64,000 bases of DNA from Kribbella qitaiheensis. GTDB taxonomy: Bacteria > Actinomycetota > Actinomycetes > Propionibacteriales > Kribbellaceae. Both the position numbers and the translations under genes were made by a program. Below are positions 1 through 8,704 of the stretch, piece after piece (the first letter of the stretch is position 1; every line of letters starts with the position of its first letter). Under the pieces are notes generated by a model that was not told where the DNA came from, ran no database searches, and saw only the letters and a program-made list of their open reading frames with translations. Location of the stretch: positions 4,898,001 through 4,962,000 of the forward strand of contig NZ_CP043661.1 in assembly GCF_014217565.1 (NCBI RefSeq). Reading direction: 5' to 3'.

Positions 1-349
1 CGATGCAGGCCTCGATCACGTTCTGCGAGCCGACGATGTTCGTCTGGACGAACTCCCACGGGTTGTACTCCGCGGTGTCGACCTGCTTGAGCGCGGCGGC
101 GTGCACCACGTAGTCGACCTTGTGCATCGCGCGGTTCAGCCGCTGCCGGTCGCGGATGTCGCCGATGAAGAAGCGCAGCCGGGGGTCGTCGCCGAACAGC
201 TGGCGGACCTCCCACTGCTTCAGCTCGTCGCGGCTGAAGATGATGATCCGGCGCGGGTCCAGGTTGTCCAGTGCGTAGCGGATGAACGCCTTGCCGAAGG
301 AGCCGGTGCCTCCGGTGACGAGGATGTCGGAGCCGGTGAGGATGGACAC
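1..349 (-). CDS. pseB: UDP-GlcNAc 4,6-dehydratase (inverting), PseB-type; 5' part only
   Basis: First enzyme of CMP-pseudaminic acid synthesis: it dehydrates and C5-epimerises UDP-GlcNAc in the cytoplasm. Only the first ~116 residues are in the window; the gene runs off the left edge. The start is a GTG at 349-347 with AGAAGG about 11 bases upstream. The N-terminus carries the short-chain dehydrogenase nucleotide-binding motif TGGTGSFG (residues ~11-18), then FSRDE and VVHAAALKQVDTAEYNP, which are characteristic of PseB/FlaA1/CapD-like dehydratases. The AALK stretch supplies the family's unusual catalytic Lys. A pseG-like gene lies 860 bp away on the other strand, and pseI/pseH lie 27 kb to the right. 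I expect pseC and pseF to lie beyond the left edge. A CapD-type enzyme for another sugar is the main alternative. Confidence 0.85.
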   Translation of the reverse strand, partial: MSILTGSDILVTGGTGSFGKAFIRYALDNLDPRRIIIFSRDELKQWEVRQLFGDDPRLRFFIGDIRDRQRLNRAMHKVDYVVHAAALKQVDTAEYNPWEFVQTNIVGSQNVIEACI

Positions 350-476
350 GTCGAGTAGGACCCTTCTGAGGGGACAGTTCCGGACAGCGCACGGAGCGCA
401 ACTCCGTACGATAGCGGGCCACTCCACGGAACCCTCAATCCCCGGACCCGTTCGGCGGCCTGCCCTGGGGTAGACG

Positions 477-917
477 TCAGTTCGGCGTCACTAGTTCGAG
501 CCCCGGAAAATACGTCCGGAACCGGCTTGCATCCCGGGTGATCACGCGGTAATGAGCTACGGCGGCGTGAGCGCCGATGTAAAAGTCCGGCAGCGGCGCG
601 GCCTTGGTGCCGCCCCGTTTCCGATAGGCGATGAAGGCTTTCGCGGCCAGGAACCCCGCTGCGTACGGCAGCGGTTCCCGGCGGAAGATCGCAGGCGGAA
701 GCGCTGCATCTACCTGTTCCACCTGCGCGTAACCAGCCGACACCTCCGCGTAGATCAGCGGATTGATCACCAGTTCGCCTTCGGTTTCCGCCTTGGCGAT
801 GGCTCCGGCGGACCAATCGCCCCACGTCGGATCGCCGGTCAGGACATCCAGCAAGGCGCAACTGTCGATCAGGGTCACGACCGGATCGACGAGCCCCAAT
901 CGGCGCTCACTCGCCAC
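477..917 (-). CDS. PIN-domain ribonuclease toxin, VapC family
   Basis: Predicted Mg-dependent RNase toxin of a type II toxin-antitoxin pair. The 146-residue protein shows the PIN signature: Asp18 in LIDSCALLD, Glu58 in PLIYAEV, and Asp ~111 in LPDFYIGAHAA followed by VITRDASRF. The length is typical of VapC. It follows the antitoxin gene with an 11-bp overlap, so the two are translationally coupled. A later start at the internal methionine-less VVTLIDS region is possible, but the ORF-opening ATG inside the antitoxin gene fits TA architecture. In the family the target is usually tRNA or rRNA; nothing here shows which. The pair sits between pseB and the pseG-like gene and is probably a passenger rather than part of sugar synthesis. 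Confidence 0.88.
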   Translation of the reverse strand: MASERRLGLVDPVVTLIDSCALLDVLTGDPTWGDWSAGAIAKAETEGELVINPLIYAEVSAGYAQVEQVDAALPPAIFRREPLPYAAGFLAAKAFIAYRKRGGTKAAPLPDFYIGAHAAVAHYRVITRDASRFRTYFPGLELVTPN

Positions 918-1137
918 GCAGCAGTTCCATCAGTTCGTCGGTGCTCATCGTGGTGGTCGCGCTGCCACGGGCTTCGCGAGCCCACCGCTGTGCGCGATGT
1001 TCGCTGTGTTCGAGGCGGACGATGTTCAGTGCGCCGTCCTTTCCCTCGACGACCTCGAGTTCGTCGCCTTCGTGCAGGTGGTGCTTGTGCCGAAGCTCGG
1101 CGGGGATCGTCACTTGACCCTTGCTGTTCAACTTCAC
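907..1137 (-). CDS. AbrB/MazE-type antitoxin of the VapBC pair
   Basis: A 76-residue DNA-binding antitoxin. The N-terminal half is a SpoVT/AbrB swapped-hairpin domain (MKLNSKGQVTIPAELR, then GDELEVVE). The C-terminal tail (MSTDELMELLRG) is the likely toxin-binding segment. It is the first gene of a two-gene unit with the PIN toxin. Such antitoxins usually bind their own promoter with the toxin, which here would lie in the 69-bp gap shared with the divergent pseG-like gene (1138-1206). Confidence 0.88.
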   Translation of the reverse strand: MKLNSKGQVTIPAELRHKHHLHEGDELEVVEGKDGALNIVRLEHSEHRAQRWAREARGSATTTMSTDELMELLRGE

Positions 1138-1206
1138 GATTCCTCCAACCTACTACTACTGACACGTGCTACAACGAGGTTAGTGCAAGTTGGTTACGGT
1201 CGGGGT

Positions 1207-2235
1207 GTGACTTTGCGGATTGGTGTCAGGTGTGACGTCGGGCCCCAGCGGGGGATCGGGCATGTGATGCGGAGCCTGGCGCTGGCCGAGGAGTTGAAGG
1301 GCCGCGGCGCGGAGATCGTGTTCGTCTGCGACAGCCACACGGTGCCGTGGGCCAACGACCAGATCCTGGCGCGGGACATCCCGGTCGAACCGGCCGTCTG
1401 GACGCCGGACGAGCACCTCGAGCTGTTCGCGCGGCTCGGGCTGGACGCGGTGGTGTTCGACTCCTACGACCTCGACGCCGAGGTGTTCACCGCGGTCCGC
1501 GCGGCCGGTGTCCCCACCCTGGCGATTGTCGACGGGGACCTTCGGGGTGCCGAGGCGGATGTGTTCGTCGACCAGAACCTGGGCTCCGAGCTCGATGATC
1601 CGGAGCTCCCCGCCGGTGCGACCAGGCTGGCCGGGCTGGACTACGTACTGCTGCGCGACGAGGTGCTCTCGTTGCGCCCCTCGGAGCCGCCCGCACCGCG
1701 ACCGGACGGCGTACCGAAGGTGTTCGCGTTCTTCGGTGGCACTGACGCCTTCGGCGCCGGCCCGTACGTCGTGGCCGCGCTCGCCGCGACCGGCGTCCCC
1801 TTCGAGGCGACCGTCGTCGCGCCGGGCGAAGACCTGGCCGAAGCGATCGCAGCGGTCGAGCTGGGCGCCGGTCAGTACGTCGAGGTGATCGGCCCGACCT
1901 CACAACTCGCCAAGGCCGTGGTGGCATCCGACCTCGCCGTCAGTGCCTCCGGTACGTCGACCTGGGAGCTCCTCTGCCTGGGCGCCACTGCCGGCCTCGT
2001 CTGCGTCGTCGACAACCAGGTGATGGGCTACGAACGAGCCATCGCCACCGGCGCCGCAGTCGGAGTAGGCGTCCTCTCAGACCTCAAGCTCGACCCGACC
2101 CCAGCCGCCGCCGTACTGCGAAAGCTCCTCACCGACCCGTCCGAGCGAGCCCGCGTCGCAGCTGCCGGCTGGAAACTCGTCGACGGCCAAGGCCGCACCC
2201 GGGTGGCCGACGCGCTCTTTCACCTGATCTCGTAG
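1207..2235 (+). CDS. pseG: UDP-2,4-diacetamido-2,4,6-trideoxy-altropyranose hydrolase-like protein, PseG-type
   Basis: Predicted to remove UDP from UDP-6-deoxy-AltdiNAc, the step before condensation by PseI. The 342-residue protein has a MurG-like GT-B fold pattern: an N-terminal RCDVGPQRGIGHVMRSLALA segment with the Gly-rich loop and the His that PseG uses as catalytic base (~residue 19), FDSYDLD, then a C-terminal nucleotide site FAFFGGTDAFG and SASGTSTWELLCLG. The frame stays open far upstream, but homology begins at the GTG at 1207; no strong ribosome site precedes it. It is divergent from vapBC, and its last 16 bases overlap the end of the convergent membrane gene at 2220. The pseI and pseH genes elsewhere in the window support the assignment. 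A related nucleotide-sugar hydrolase or GT remains possible. Confidence 0.8.
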   Translation: MTLRIGVRCDVGPQRGIGHVMRSLALAEELKGRGAEIVFVCDSHTVPWANDQILARDIPVEPAVWTPDEHLELFARLGLDAVVFDSYDLDAEVFTAVRAAGVPTLAIVDGDLRGAEADVFVDQNLGSELDDPELPAGATRLAGLDYVLLRDEVLSLRPSEPPAPRPDGVPKVFAFFGGTDAFGAGPYVVAALAATGVPFEATVVAPGEDLAEAIAAVELGAGQYVEVIGPTSQLAKAVVASDLAVSASGTSTWELLCLGATAGLVCVVDNQVMGYERAIATGAAVGVGVLSDLKLDPTPAAAVLRKLLTDPSERARVAAAGWKLVDGQGRTRVADALFHLIS

Positions 2236-4490
2236 ATCGTCGCGTCCAACGTCGCCTGGCGGAGACGGACGTACTGCTTCAGGGCCGGCGATATCTGACC
2301 GGCGCGGTTGTCGGCGTACAACCAGCGCACGCCGTACCGGCGCAACCTCTCGATCAGGGCCGGCGAGGGCGCGGTGAAGACCGCGTTGTTGGTCTCCAGC
2401 AGGTCGCGGTTCCAGAACGGCACCAGGGACGGGTTGACGCCGGTCGTGGCGTAGATCCGGTTCGCGTGGTTGGTGTAGGCCCAGCCCTCGACCAGGAGCT
2501 GGCGCTCGGACAGGGCCGCGATCCAGAAGTGGCGGCTGTCGCAGACATCGCCGCGCTGGGCGATGCAGTGCGCGTTGGTCGCGACCAGATCGTCGGTCCG
2601 GCTGTTCTCCTTCAGCCAGCGAGCAGCGTCCGCCTCGGCCCGGGTCGGACCGTGGCCGATGCCTCGCGGTCCGTACATCACCAGGTCGGCCTGCTTCGAC
2701 ACCAGACCGGCCAGTGGCAGATAGGTCGCGCCGATCATGCACGCCGCGACCAGTGCGGCCAGGAAGACGGTCGCCGGACTGCCGTTGCGGCGGCCGAGCC
2801 GCCAACCGGCCGCCGTCACCAGGCCGGTGGCGACGAGGCCCGCGATCATCCAGAGGACGGGCCCTTTCACGCCGTGGAGGTCTGCGGATCCCAGCCTGGT
2901 CAGGCCGCAAGCGACCAGACCGAGGACTGCCGCCACCGCGACCAGGACGCCGCCACGGTGATCCCCGAGGCGATCGACCAGCCGGGCCAGACCGAGGCAG
3001 GAGAGGACGGCCAGGACCGGGAACGCGGTTCGGTAGAAATAGAGCTGGCTGATGCCCGGCTGGGTGGTCAGCAGGGTCGCCGCGAGACCGGCGATCGCGA
3101 AGCCCGCCAGGAAGATCGTGCCTTGATCCCGCCAGTACCGCCGGAGGAAGAGCACGCCGACCACGGCCAGTCCCCAGGTCAGCAGGATCGTCGCAGCGCT
3201 CAGGAGCTCCGCCGGACGATCCAGTCCACTGCCGTGCCGGAGCGACGCGTACGGCTGCAGTTGCACGAACAGCTGACCCAGCTTGAACTTCAAGCCGGAT
3301 GTCTGGCCGCCGTAGACCGCGATCAGGGCACCGATGAAGATCACCAGCATGGTCAGGCCGCCCGCCATGGCGGCCCGGGTGGTCCGCCGGGTCAGTGCGG
3401 TGGCGAAGTAGACGAGCCCGAACCCGCAGACCGCCATCGGCAGGATCGTCGCCTTGCTTCCGGACGCGGCCAGCGCGACCAGGATCAGCAGTACCCAGCG
3501 GGTCTTCGGTGGCTGGTGCCGGAGCAGGTCGACGGCCAGGATCACGAGCAGCAGCGCGAGCATCATGCCGAGGTTCTGGGTCGGGCTCCCGTAGGCGCTC
3601 GACACCAGCGAGATGCCACCCAGCGACACGTCGTGCAGCGGCTGGAGCGTGCCTCCGATCCCGGCGACGACCACGGCCAACGGCCCGGCCCACGTCACAG
3701 CGGGGTGCGGGCCGTCCTCGATGCCCTTGGCCGGCGGCGTCAGGAACCGCTGGGTCAGGACGAAGACCAGTGCGCAACCGGCCAGCACGAGCGGCACCCA
3801 GGCCAGCGCGAAGATCAGCTGGGTCACGTCGATGCCGGTCGCCCACGAGGTCGCGGCGGTGAACTGGTGGAAGAACGTGTGGTACTTCATCGGTTCGCCG
3901 GACACCCACAGCGGCACGATCGGTACGTCGAACTTCGCGCTGACCGCCAGCGCCTGATGGAACGCCAGGTCCGGAAAGTCCGTGGCCGGATTCGTGTAAG
4001 CGGGAGTGATCCGGCCGGGTCCGATCAGGTAGAGCACGGTCAGCACCAGCGAGCAGGCGCCGGACAGCAGCCAGGCGGTCAGGGGAGCGAGCGGGGCCTC
4101 TACCCGTCGCCAGACCCGGGCCCGGACATCGGAGTCCATCACGCCGACGACCAGGACGACCGGGACCCAGGCCCATGACCAGCGCTGCAGACCGATCGAC
4201 GCGCTGGCCAGATAGACGATCAGCTGGACCGAGACGCCGACCGCGAATCCGGCGGCGCAGTCCTCGACCAGGTTTCGCCGGTAGGCGCCGACCAGACGCC
4301 ACAGCACCAGGCCGGGCAGCGCGACCCCGACCAGCGTGAAGGCGGTGAACCTCAGCACGTCGAACGCGGACGCGTGCGCAGCCAGCATCAAGACGATCGT
4401 CAGCACCAGCAACGGCAGTACGGCGATCTTCCCGGCTCTCGTCCCGCTGCCGCTCGGCCTCGGCCCTCGCCGTCTTGCCCTCGAGTGCAT
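2220..4490 (-). CDS. Large polytopic membrane protein, local paralog family (member A); putative GT-C-like enzyme
   Basis: A 756-residue integral membrane protein with about a dozen hydrophobic segments and a soluble C-terminal domain. No name recognised. Motifs shared with six other genes in the window are, in order: Asp/His loop PDLAFHQAL (~residue 174); GEPMKYHTFFHQF; SPTQNLG; GSKATILP; QPGISQLYFYRTAFP; TNAHC...CDSRHFWIA.LSER.LLVEGWAYT (~630-670); and LRRYGVRWLYADNRAG near the C-terminus. An acidic loop early in a polytopic protein plus a C-terminal extracytoplasmic domain is the layout of GT-C glycosyltransferases using lipid-linked sugars, so I infer glycan assembly at the outer face of the membrane. 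It ends convergent with pseG and starts divergent from paralog B. The family is described; the function is inference. Confidence 0.8.
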   Translation of the reverse strand: MHSRARRRGPRPSGSGTRAGKIAVLPLLVLTIVLMLAAHASAFDVLRFTAFTLVGVALPGLVLWRLVGAYRRNLVEDCAAGFAVGVSVQLIVYLASASIGLQRWSWAWVPVVLVVGVMDSDVRARVWRRVEAPLAPLTAWLLSGACSLVLTVLYLIGPGRITPAYTNPATDFPDLAFHQALAVSAKFDVPIVPLWVSGEPMKYHTFFHQFTAATSWATGIDVTQLIFALAWVPLVLAGCALVFVLTQRFLTPPAKGIEDGPHPAVTWAGPLAVVVAGIGGTLQPLHDVSLGGISLVSSAYGSPTQNLGMMLALLLVILAVDLLRHQPPKTRWVLLILVALAASGSKATILPMAVCGFGLVYFATALTRRTTRAAMAGGLTMLVIFIGALIAVYGGQTSGLKFKLGQLFVQLQPYASLRHGSGLDRPAELLSAATILLTWGLAVVGVLFLRRYWRDQGTIFLAGFAIAGLAATLLTTQPGISQLYFYRTAFPVLAVLSCLGLARLVDRLGDHRGGVLVAVAAVLGLVACGLTRLGSADLHGVKGPVLWMIAGLVATGLVTAAGWRLGRRNGSPATVFLAALVAACMIGATYLPLAGLVSKQADLVMYGPRGIGHGPTRAEADAARWLKENSRTDDLVATNAHCIAQRGDVCDSRHFWIAALSERQLLVEGWAYTNHANRIYATTGVNPSLVPFWNRDLLETNNAVFTAPSPALIERLRRYGVRWLYADNRAGQISPALKQYVRLRQATLDATIYEIR

Positions 4491-4610
4491 GCGCGCAACC
4501 TTAATGGTGTTCCGACCTCGTTTCGTACTCGTAACGTCACCAACTGTGGTCGGTGCGGCTCCTATACCCAGGCCCGGGGCGCCATGCTCAAATAGGGCGG
4601 TGCACCCGCA

Positions 4611-6944
4611 GTGGAACTATCAGGCGTGATCGCCATCGAGGCGGGCGAAGCACCTGTCGCAGCGACTCCCGACCTGCCCGGCCCGGCGAAACTGCTCCGG
4701 CTCGCGCCGTGGCTGCTGCCGGTCGTGACTGCCCTCGGCGGCCTGCTGGCGATCGATGTGCCGGTAGTGGCACTGGTGAAATACAGCGGCTATTTCGGCT
4801 GCTGTGTGGTCCTGCCGGGCGTCCTGCTGATGCGGGCCTTGTGGCGTAGTACCGGGAACTGGCCCGAGGACGTCGGTCTTGGGGCCGCCGTCGGTATCGC
4901 CTACCAACTTGCCGGCTGGGCGCTGTTCACCTGGCTCGGATGGCAGCAGGTCCTGGTCGTCTGGCCGGTCCTGGTTCTGCTGGGTTTCGCGCTGGTGCCG
5001 AGGCTGCGGCAGTACTGGCGGCTTTCCGAGCCCCAGCCGCTGCCGATGGCCTGGTCCTGGGGCCTGGCGATCTGCCTGACACTGCTCGCACTGGCTACTA
5101 CGCAAGGTGTGATGGCGGATCACGCGCCACCGCCGCACGGCATCGCGTACTACCCCGATGGGCTCTACCACCTGTCGATGGTGAACGAACTGCTTCGCAG
5201 TGTGCCGCCACAGCTGCCCCAGGTGGCGGGAGAGCCGCTGAAGTACCACTGGTTCCCCAATGCCGACATGGCCGGTGCCGTCGACATCACCAGGGTCTCG
5301 CCGATCCAGGTGATGTACCGGTTGTGGCTGATCCCGGTGATGTTCGCCGGGTTGCTGGCCGGCGCTGCGTTGGCCCGCCAGGTCAGCCGGGTCTGGTGGA
5401 CCGGAGTACTGGCCGGCCTGGCTTTCGTAGTACCGCAGTTGGGCTACTTCGCCCCTGCCTGGCCGCAGGTCGACCTGGTCGGACCGGTGGGCCTGCTGAC
5501 TCCCTCGCAGACCTTGGCGACCCTGGTGATTGCCGCTGCGGCGTACTTCATCATCGCCGCGCTCTATCGCGGTGGCGGCCGCGGTGTCTGGGTGCTCGCG
5601 GTGGCGGTTGCGGTCGTCGGTGGTGGATCGAAGCCGACGGTCCTGCCCATCCTGCTTGGGGGAGTGGGGTTGTCGGCGTTGTTCCTGCTGTTGAAGGATC
5701 GACGCATCCCGTGGCGGTCCGTCGGGATCGGTGGCCTGATCGCCGCGATCGCCGTCTGGACGATGCTCACCGTGGCCGGCAGCACCGCGGGCTCCGGTAT
5801 CCAGCTCTTCGCGATCGCGAAGTTCCAGCCCGGCTATCGCTTGGCCACCGGTGACGGTTCGCTGGCCGGTACCGGCGGCCTGATTCTCCCGTCCCTGACC
5901 GGGGACCGCCTCGCGGTGGCAGGGGCTTTGCTGACGCTCGCCGCGTTCGCCATCGCGCACGCAGGTCTGCTGGCCGGCCTCGGGCTGAGCCGGAGCAAGG
6001 TGCGGCACGACCCTGTTGCCTGGTGGCTGGTCGGCGCACTCACCGCTTCGTGGCTCGGGCTGAGCGTGGTGGATCATCCGTCCGCGAGTGAGTACTACTT
6101 CCTCCGCTCCGGTCTGCCGTTCGCGGCCGCGGCCCTCGGTTGGCTGATCGCAGCCGGCGTACGAGGCCGTAGCCGGCGCACGATCCAATGGCTCGGCCTG
6201 GCCGGTCTTGCGATCGGTACTGCGATCGGGGTGTGGGCGGGGCTGCTCAGAGCCTCCGGTACCGGCTCACGGCTCGCGCAGGTCGGGTTTCTGGCCCGCC
6301 CGGTGCTGGTGGTCGCCGGACTCGCCGCACTGGTGCTGGTGGGATGGCTGCTGGTGCGCCGCCGGAAGGGACTTGCCGGACTGGGAACGGCCTTCGCGAT
6401 GCTCGCCGTGATCGGCCTGCCGATCGGCACCGTCGCAACGGACGCCTGGTCGGTGCTCGACGCCCGCGGCTCGGGGCACTACGGATCGGTTTCCTGGCGG
6501 GTCTATCCCGACGAGATGGCGGCCGCTCAGTGGCTGACGAAGAACTCGGCGCCGGATGACGTCGTCGTCTCCAACACCTACTGCCGGCCGCCGGGCGCGC
6601 TGCTCCCCGGTTGCGATGCGCGGCTCTACATCGTGAGTGGCATCGCCGGCCGGCGCACCCTGATGGAGGGCTGGGCCTATACCCAGCAAGGGATGGCGGA
6701 GAACGGTGTGAACGGGGTGAAGTACTTCTTCCAGCCTTCGCCGTGGCCGGATCGGGTCCAGCTCACCGAGCAGGTGATGACCGCCCCGACAGCGCAACTG
6801 CTCGATCGGTTGCGATCGCAGTACGGCGTGCGCTGGATCTACGCGGACCTTCGGGACGGGCCGGTCTCGGCGACGCTGGGTGTCCTCGCCGTCCTGCGGC
6901 ACCAGGATTCCCGGGTGAAGATCTACGAGCTCACCGGGCCCTGA
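4611..6944 (+). CDS. Large polytopic membrane protein, local paralog family (member B)
   Basis: A 777-residue polytopic membrane protein, divergent from member A across a 120-bp gap. It carries the same motif order: YPDGLYHLSMVNEL; AGEPLKYHWFPN; TPSQTLA; GGSKPTVLP; HPSASEYYFLRSGLP; then SNTYCRPP..LPGCDARLYIVSG..GRRTLMEGWAYT and LRSQYGVRWIYADLRDG. Both cysteines of the C-terminal domain are kept, but the usual TNAHC is SNTYC and the SER triplet is GRR, so this member is one of the more diverged. A GTG at 4611 is used here; another GTG at 4626 is possible and neither has a strong ribosome site. A short palindrome, TGCCTG-AA-CAGGCA (6951-6964), follows the stop. Likely envelope glycan assembly, by inference. 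Confidence 0.8.
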   Translation: MELSGVIAIEAGEAPVAATPDLPGPAKLLRLAPWLLPVVTALGGLLAIDVPVVALVKYSGYFGCCVVLPGVLLMRALWRSTGNWPEDVGLGAAVGIAYQLAGWALFTWLGWQQVLVVWPVLVLLGFALVPRLRQYWRLSEPQPLPMAWSWGLAICLTLLALATTQGVMADHAPPPHGIAYYPDGLYHLSMVNELLRSVPPQLPQVAGEPLKYHWFPNADMAGAVDITRVSPIQVMYRLWLIPVMFAGLLAGAALARQVSRVWWTGVLAGLAFVVPQLGYFAPAWPQVDLVGPVGLLTPSQTLATLVIAAAAYFIIAALYRGGGRGVWVLAVAVAVVGGGSKPTVLPILLGGVGLSALFLLLKDRRIPWRSVGIGGLIAAIAVWTMLTVAGSTAGSGIQLFAIAKFQPGYRLATGDGSLAGTGGLILPSLTGDRLAVAGALLTLAAFAIAHAGLLAGLGLSRSKVRHDPVAWWLVGALTASWLGLSVVDHPSASEYYFLRSGLPFAAAALGWLIAAGVRGRSRRTIQWLGLAGLAIGTAIGVWAGLLRASGTGSRLAQVGFLARPVLVVAGLAALVLVGWLLVRRRKGLAGLGTAFAMLAVIGLPIGTVATDAWSVLDARGSGHYGSVSWRVYPDEMAAAQWLTKNSAPDDVVVSNTYCRPPGALLPGCDARLYIVSGIAGRRTLMEGWAYTQQGMAENGVNGVKYFFQPSPWPDRVQLTEQVMTAPTAQLLDRLRSQYGVRWIYADLRDGPVSATLGVLAVLRHQDSRVKIYELTGP

Positions 6945-7011
6945 GAAAGCTGCCTGAACAGGCAACGTGGCACATATAACACAAACAGGGGTTGACTGCT
7001 ATAACTCTCTG

Positions 7012-8704
7012 GTGACATCGACCGTTCCGAAACGCACGATGGACTCGCGCGAGTTCCCGCTTTTCCTGACGGCGGCCTCCGAGTTCTGGCAGCGGAACGT
7101 GCTCCCCGGCGGCGAGCGGGTGATCCTGGTCGAGGCGATGAGCCAGGACCTGCGGGTGACGCTGCGGAACCTCACCGTCGCGAATGCCCTGCGCCGGTTC
7201 ATCCCGGCCAGGCTCGTCGTCTTCACCGGCGCCGACGACGACTGGAACGACATCCTCTGGACCTATTTCGAGGCCGACGCGCTGACGGCCATCTCCCAGG
7301 CGTACGGCGCTGTCGACGTGATCGACATCCACGACCTGGTCGACGGCCGGATCGGCAGTTCCGGGCCGGTCGACCTGCACGTTGCCGGGAAGACCTTGCC
7401 GGTGGCCGGATCGGGAATCGACCCGGCCCGTGCTGGAGGAGATCGTCCGGGCGACGGTCTGCCGGGTACTCAAACTTCCGCGGGTGACCGACGAGGTCCG
7501 CGCGAGTGCGAAGTACGCCCAGGTCCAGCAGCGCAGCGCGGAGTTCTCGAACATCTACGACGCTCTCTTCGCCGGCCTCGACCCGGTCGCGCTGGTGACC
7601 AGTCATGTCGACTACAACCTGTGGGGGCTGGCGGTCGAGTCGGCTGCCCGGTTCAACGTGCCCACCATCCACGTCCAGAGCACCGGCAGCCTGAAGGCGT
7701 ACGCGGTCTTCCCGGAGACCCGGCGGGGTGCGCCGACCTTCCGGGCCGAGCTCACCCATCAGATCGCCGAGTACTTCGAGCGGTACGTCTGGCCGAACCG
7801 CGACCGGCTGCGGGCCAGTGCCGAGTTGACCGCCTGGCGGCTGAAAGGCAACTGGGGCAAGCCGTCGTGGTGGCGTGGCGGCTCGATCTCGGCGATCGAA
7901 CTGCAGAGCCTCGGCGACCGGATGTCGGTGCGCGAGCACGCGATGGCCAGGTACGGCTTCGATCCGGACAAGCCGGTGATCGCGGTCTACAACCACGCCG
8001 TGTCCGACGCCCTCAACACCAATGTCGAGTCCTTCGAAGATCTCGGCGCCTGGTACGAGGCGACGGCGGACTACGCGGCCAAGCACGACGACGTCAACTG
8101 GCTGTTCATCGATCACCCGAGTCAGGACATGTACGACTCGACCGGTTTCTTCGGCAGCCTGAAGGAGAAGCACGCCAGTTCGCCGATGGTCTTCCTGCCC
8201 AGTCTCGAGATGAGCAAGAACGTGATGTGGAGCCTGATCGATCTCGGCGTCACGGTCCGCGGCAGCATCAGCACCGAGTTGCCGGCGTTCGGGATCGCGG
8301 CGATCCAGGCCGGCTGGTCGGAGTGGAGCCACTGCGGGTTCACCATCCTGGCCAAGGACGCCGACGACTACTGGGCCCGGCTGGACGAATCGATCGACAG
8401 CCTGCTGGCCGGGCGGCCGCTGCTGACCGAGGAGCAGATCGAGCGGGCCCGGCTCTGGGCGTGGTTCTACCGCAGCGGTTCGGACGTCTCGACGCCACTG
8501 GTGCAGCACTGGGAGATGGGCCGGCTGGAGCACCTGCTGGTCGCCGTCAAGGTGGCGATGCAGCACATCGAGGCGGATGCCGACCCGGCCTTCACCGCCG
8601 TCCGCAGGATGTGGACCCGCAAGGATCCGTTCCTGACCCGGACCGACCTGACCTTGCCCCCCGAGGAGTTCGCCTTGGCGCTGGGTGGGGTGAGCGAGCT
8701 GTGA
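7012..8704 (+). CDS. Polysaccharide-synthesis protein (capsule-type GT-like), interrupted by a +1 frameshift
   Basis: A frame-corrected protein of ~563 residues. The first part (SREFPLFLTAASEFWQRN, then VVFTGADDDWND) reads in one frame to about 7425. The rest (from LEEIVRATVCRVLKLPR through VTSHVDYNLWGLAVES and VPTIHVQSTG to the stop at 8704) reads in the next frame. The switch is at GGCCC 7425-7429; removing one C joins the halves as GIDPAVLEEIV and gives a whole number of codons. The middle resembles capsule polysaccharide synthesis proteins of the KpsS/LipB sort (HPSQDMYD, RGSISTELPAFGI), so a cytoplasmic GT-B-like role is likely but unproven. The start is uncertain: GTG 7012 is preferred because a TATAAC box lies at 6975-6980; GTG 6967 or ATG 7039 are alternatives. 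The next gene overlaps by 4 bp (GTGA). Confidence 0.6.

Noticed and set aside
2077..4302. Very long antisense frames opposite the membrane-protein genes (here and at 2466, 4620, 11394, 12948, 44438, 47431)
   Set aside because: Their translations are Arg/Gly/Asp/Gln-rich low-complexity shadows typical of high-GC DNA; the opposite strand carries clear membrane segments and shared motifs.
6951..6964. TGCCTGAACAGGCA palindrome after member B as a terminator
   Set aside because: A 6-bp stem with a 2-nt loop is too weak to end transcription; an operator role cannot be argued from one copy.
7425..7429. Programmed ribosomal frameshifting as the explanation of the interrupted genes
   Set aside because: No slippery heptamer or downstream pseudoknot pattern, and the same extra base recurs in eight unrelated genes, including metabolic enzymes that need no frameshift control.
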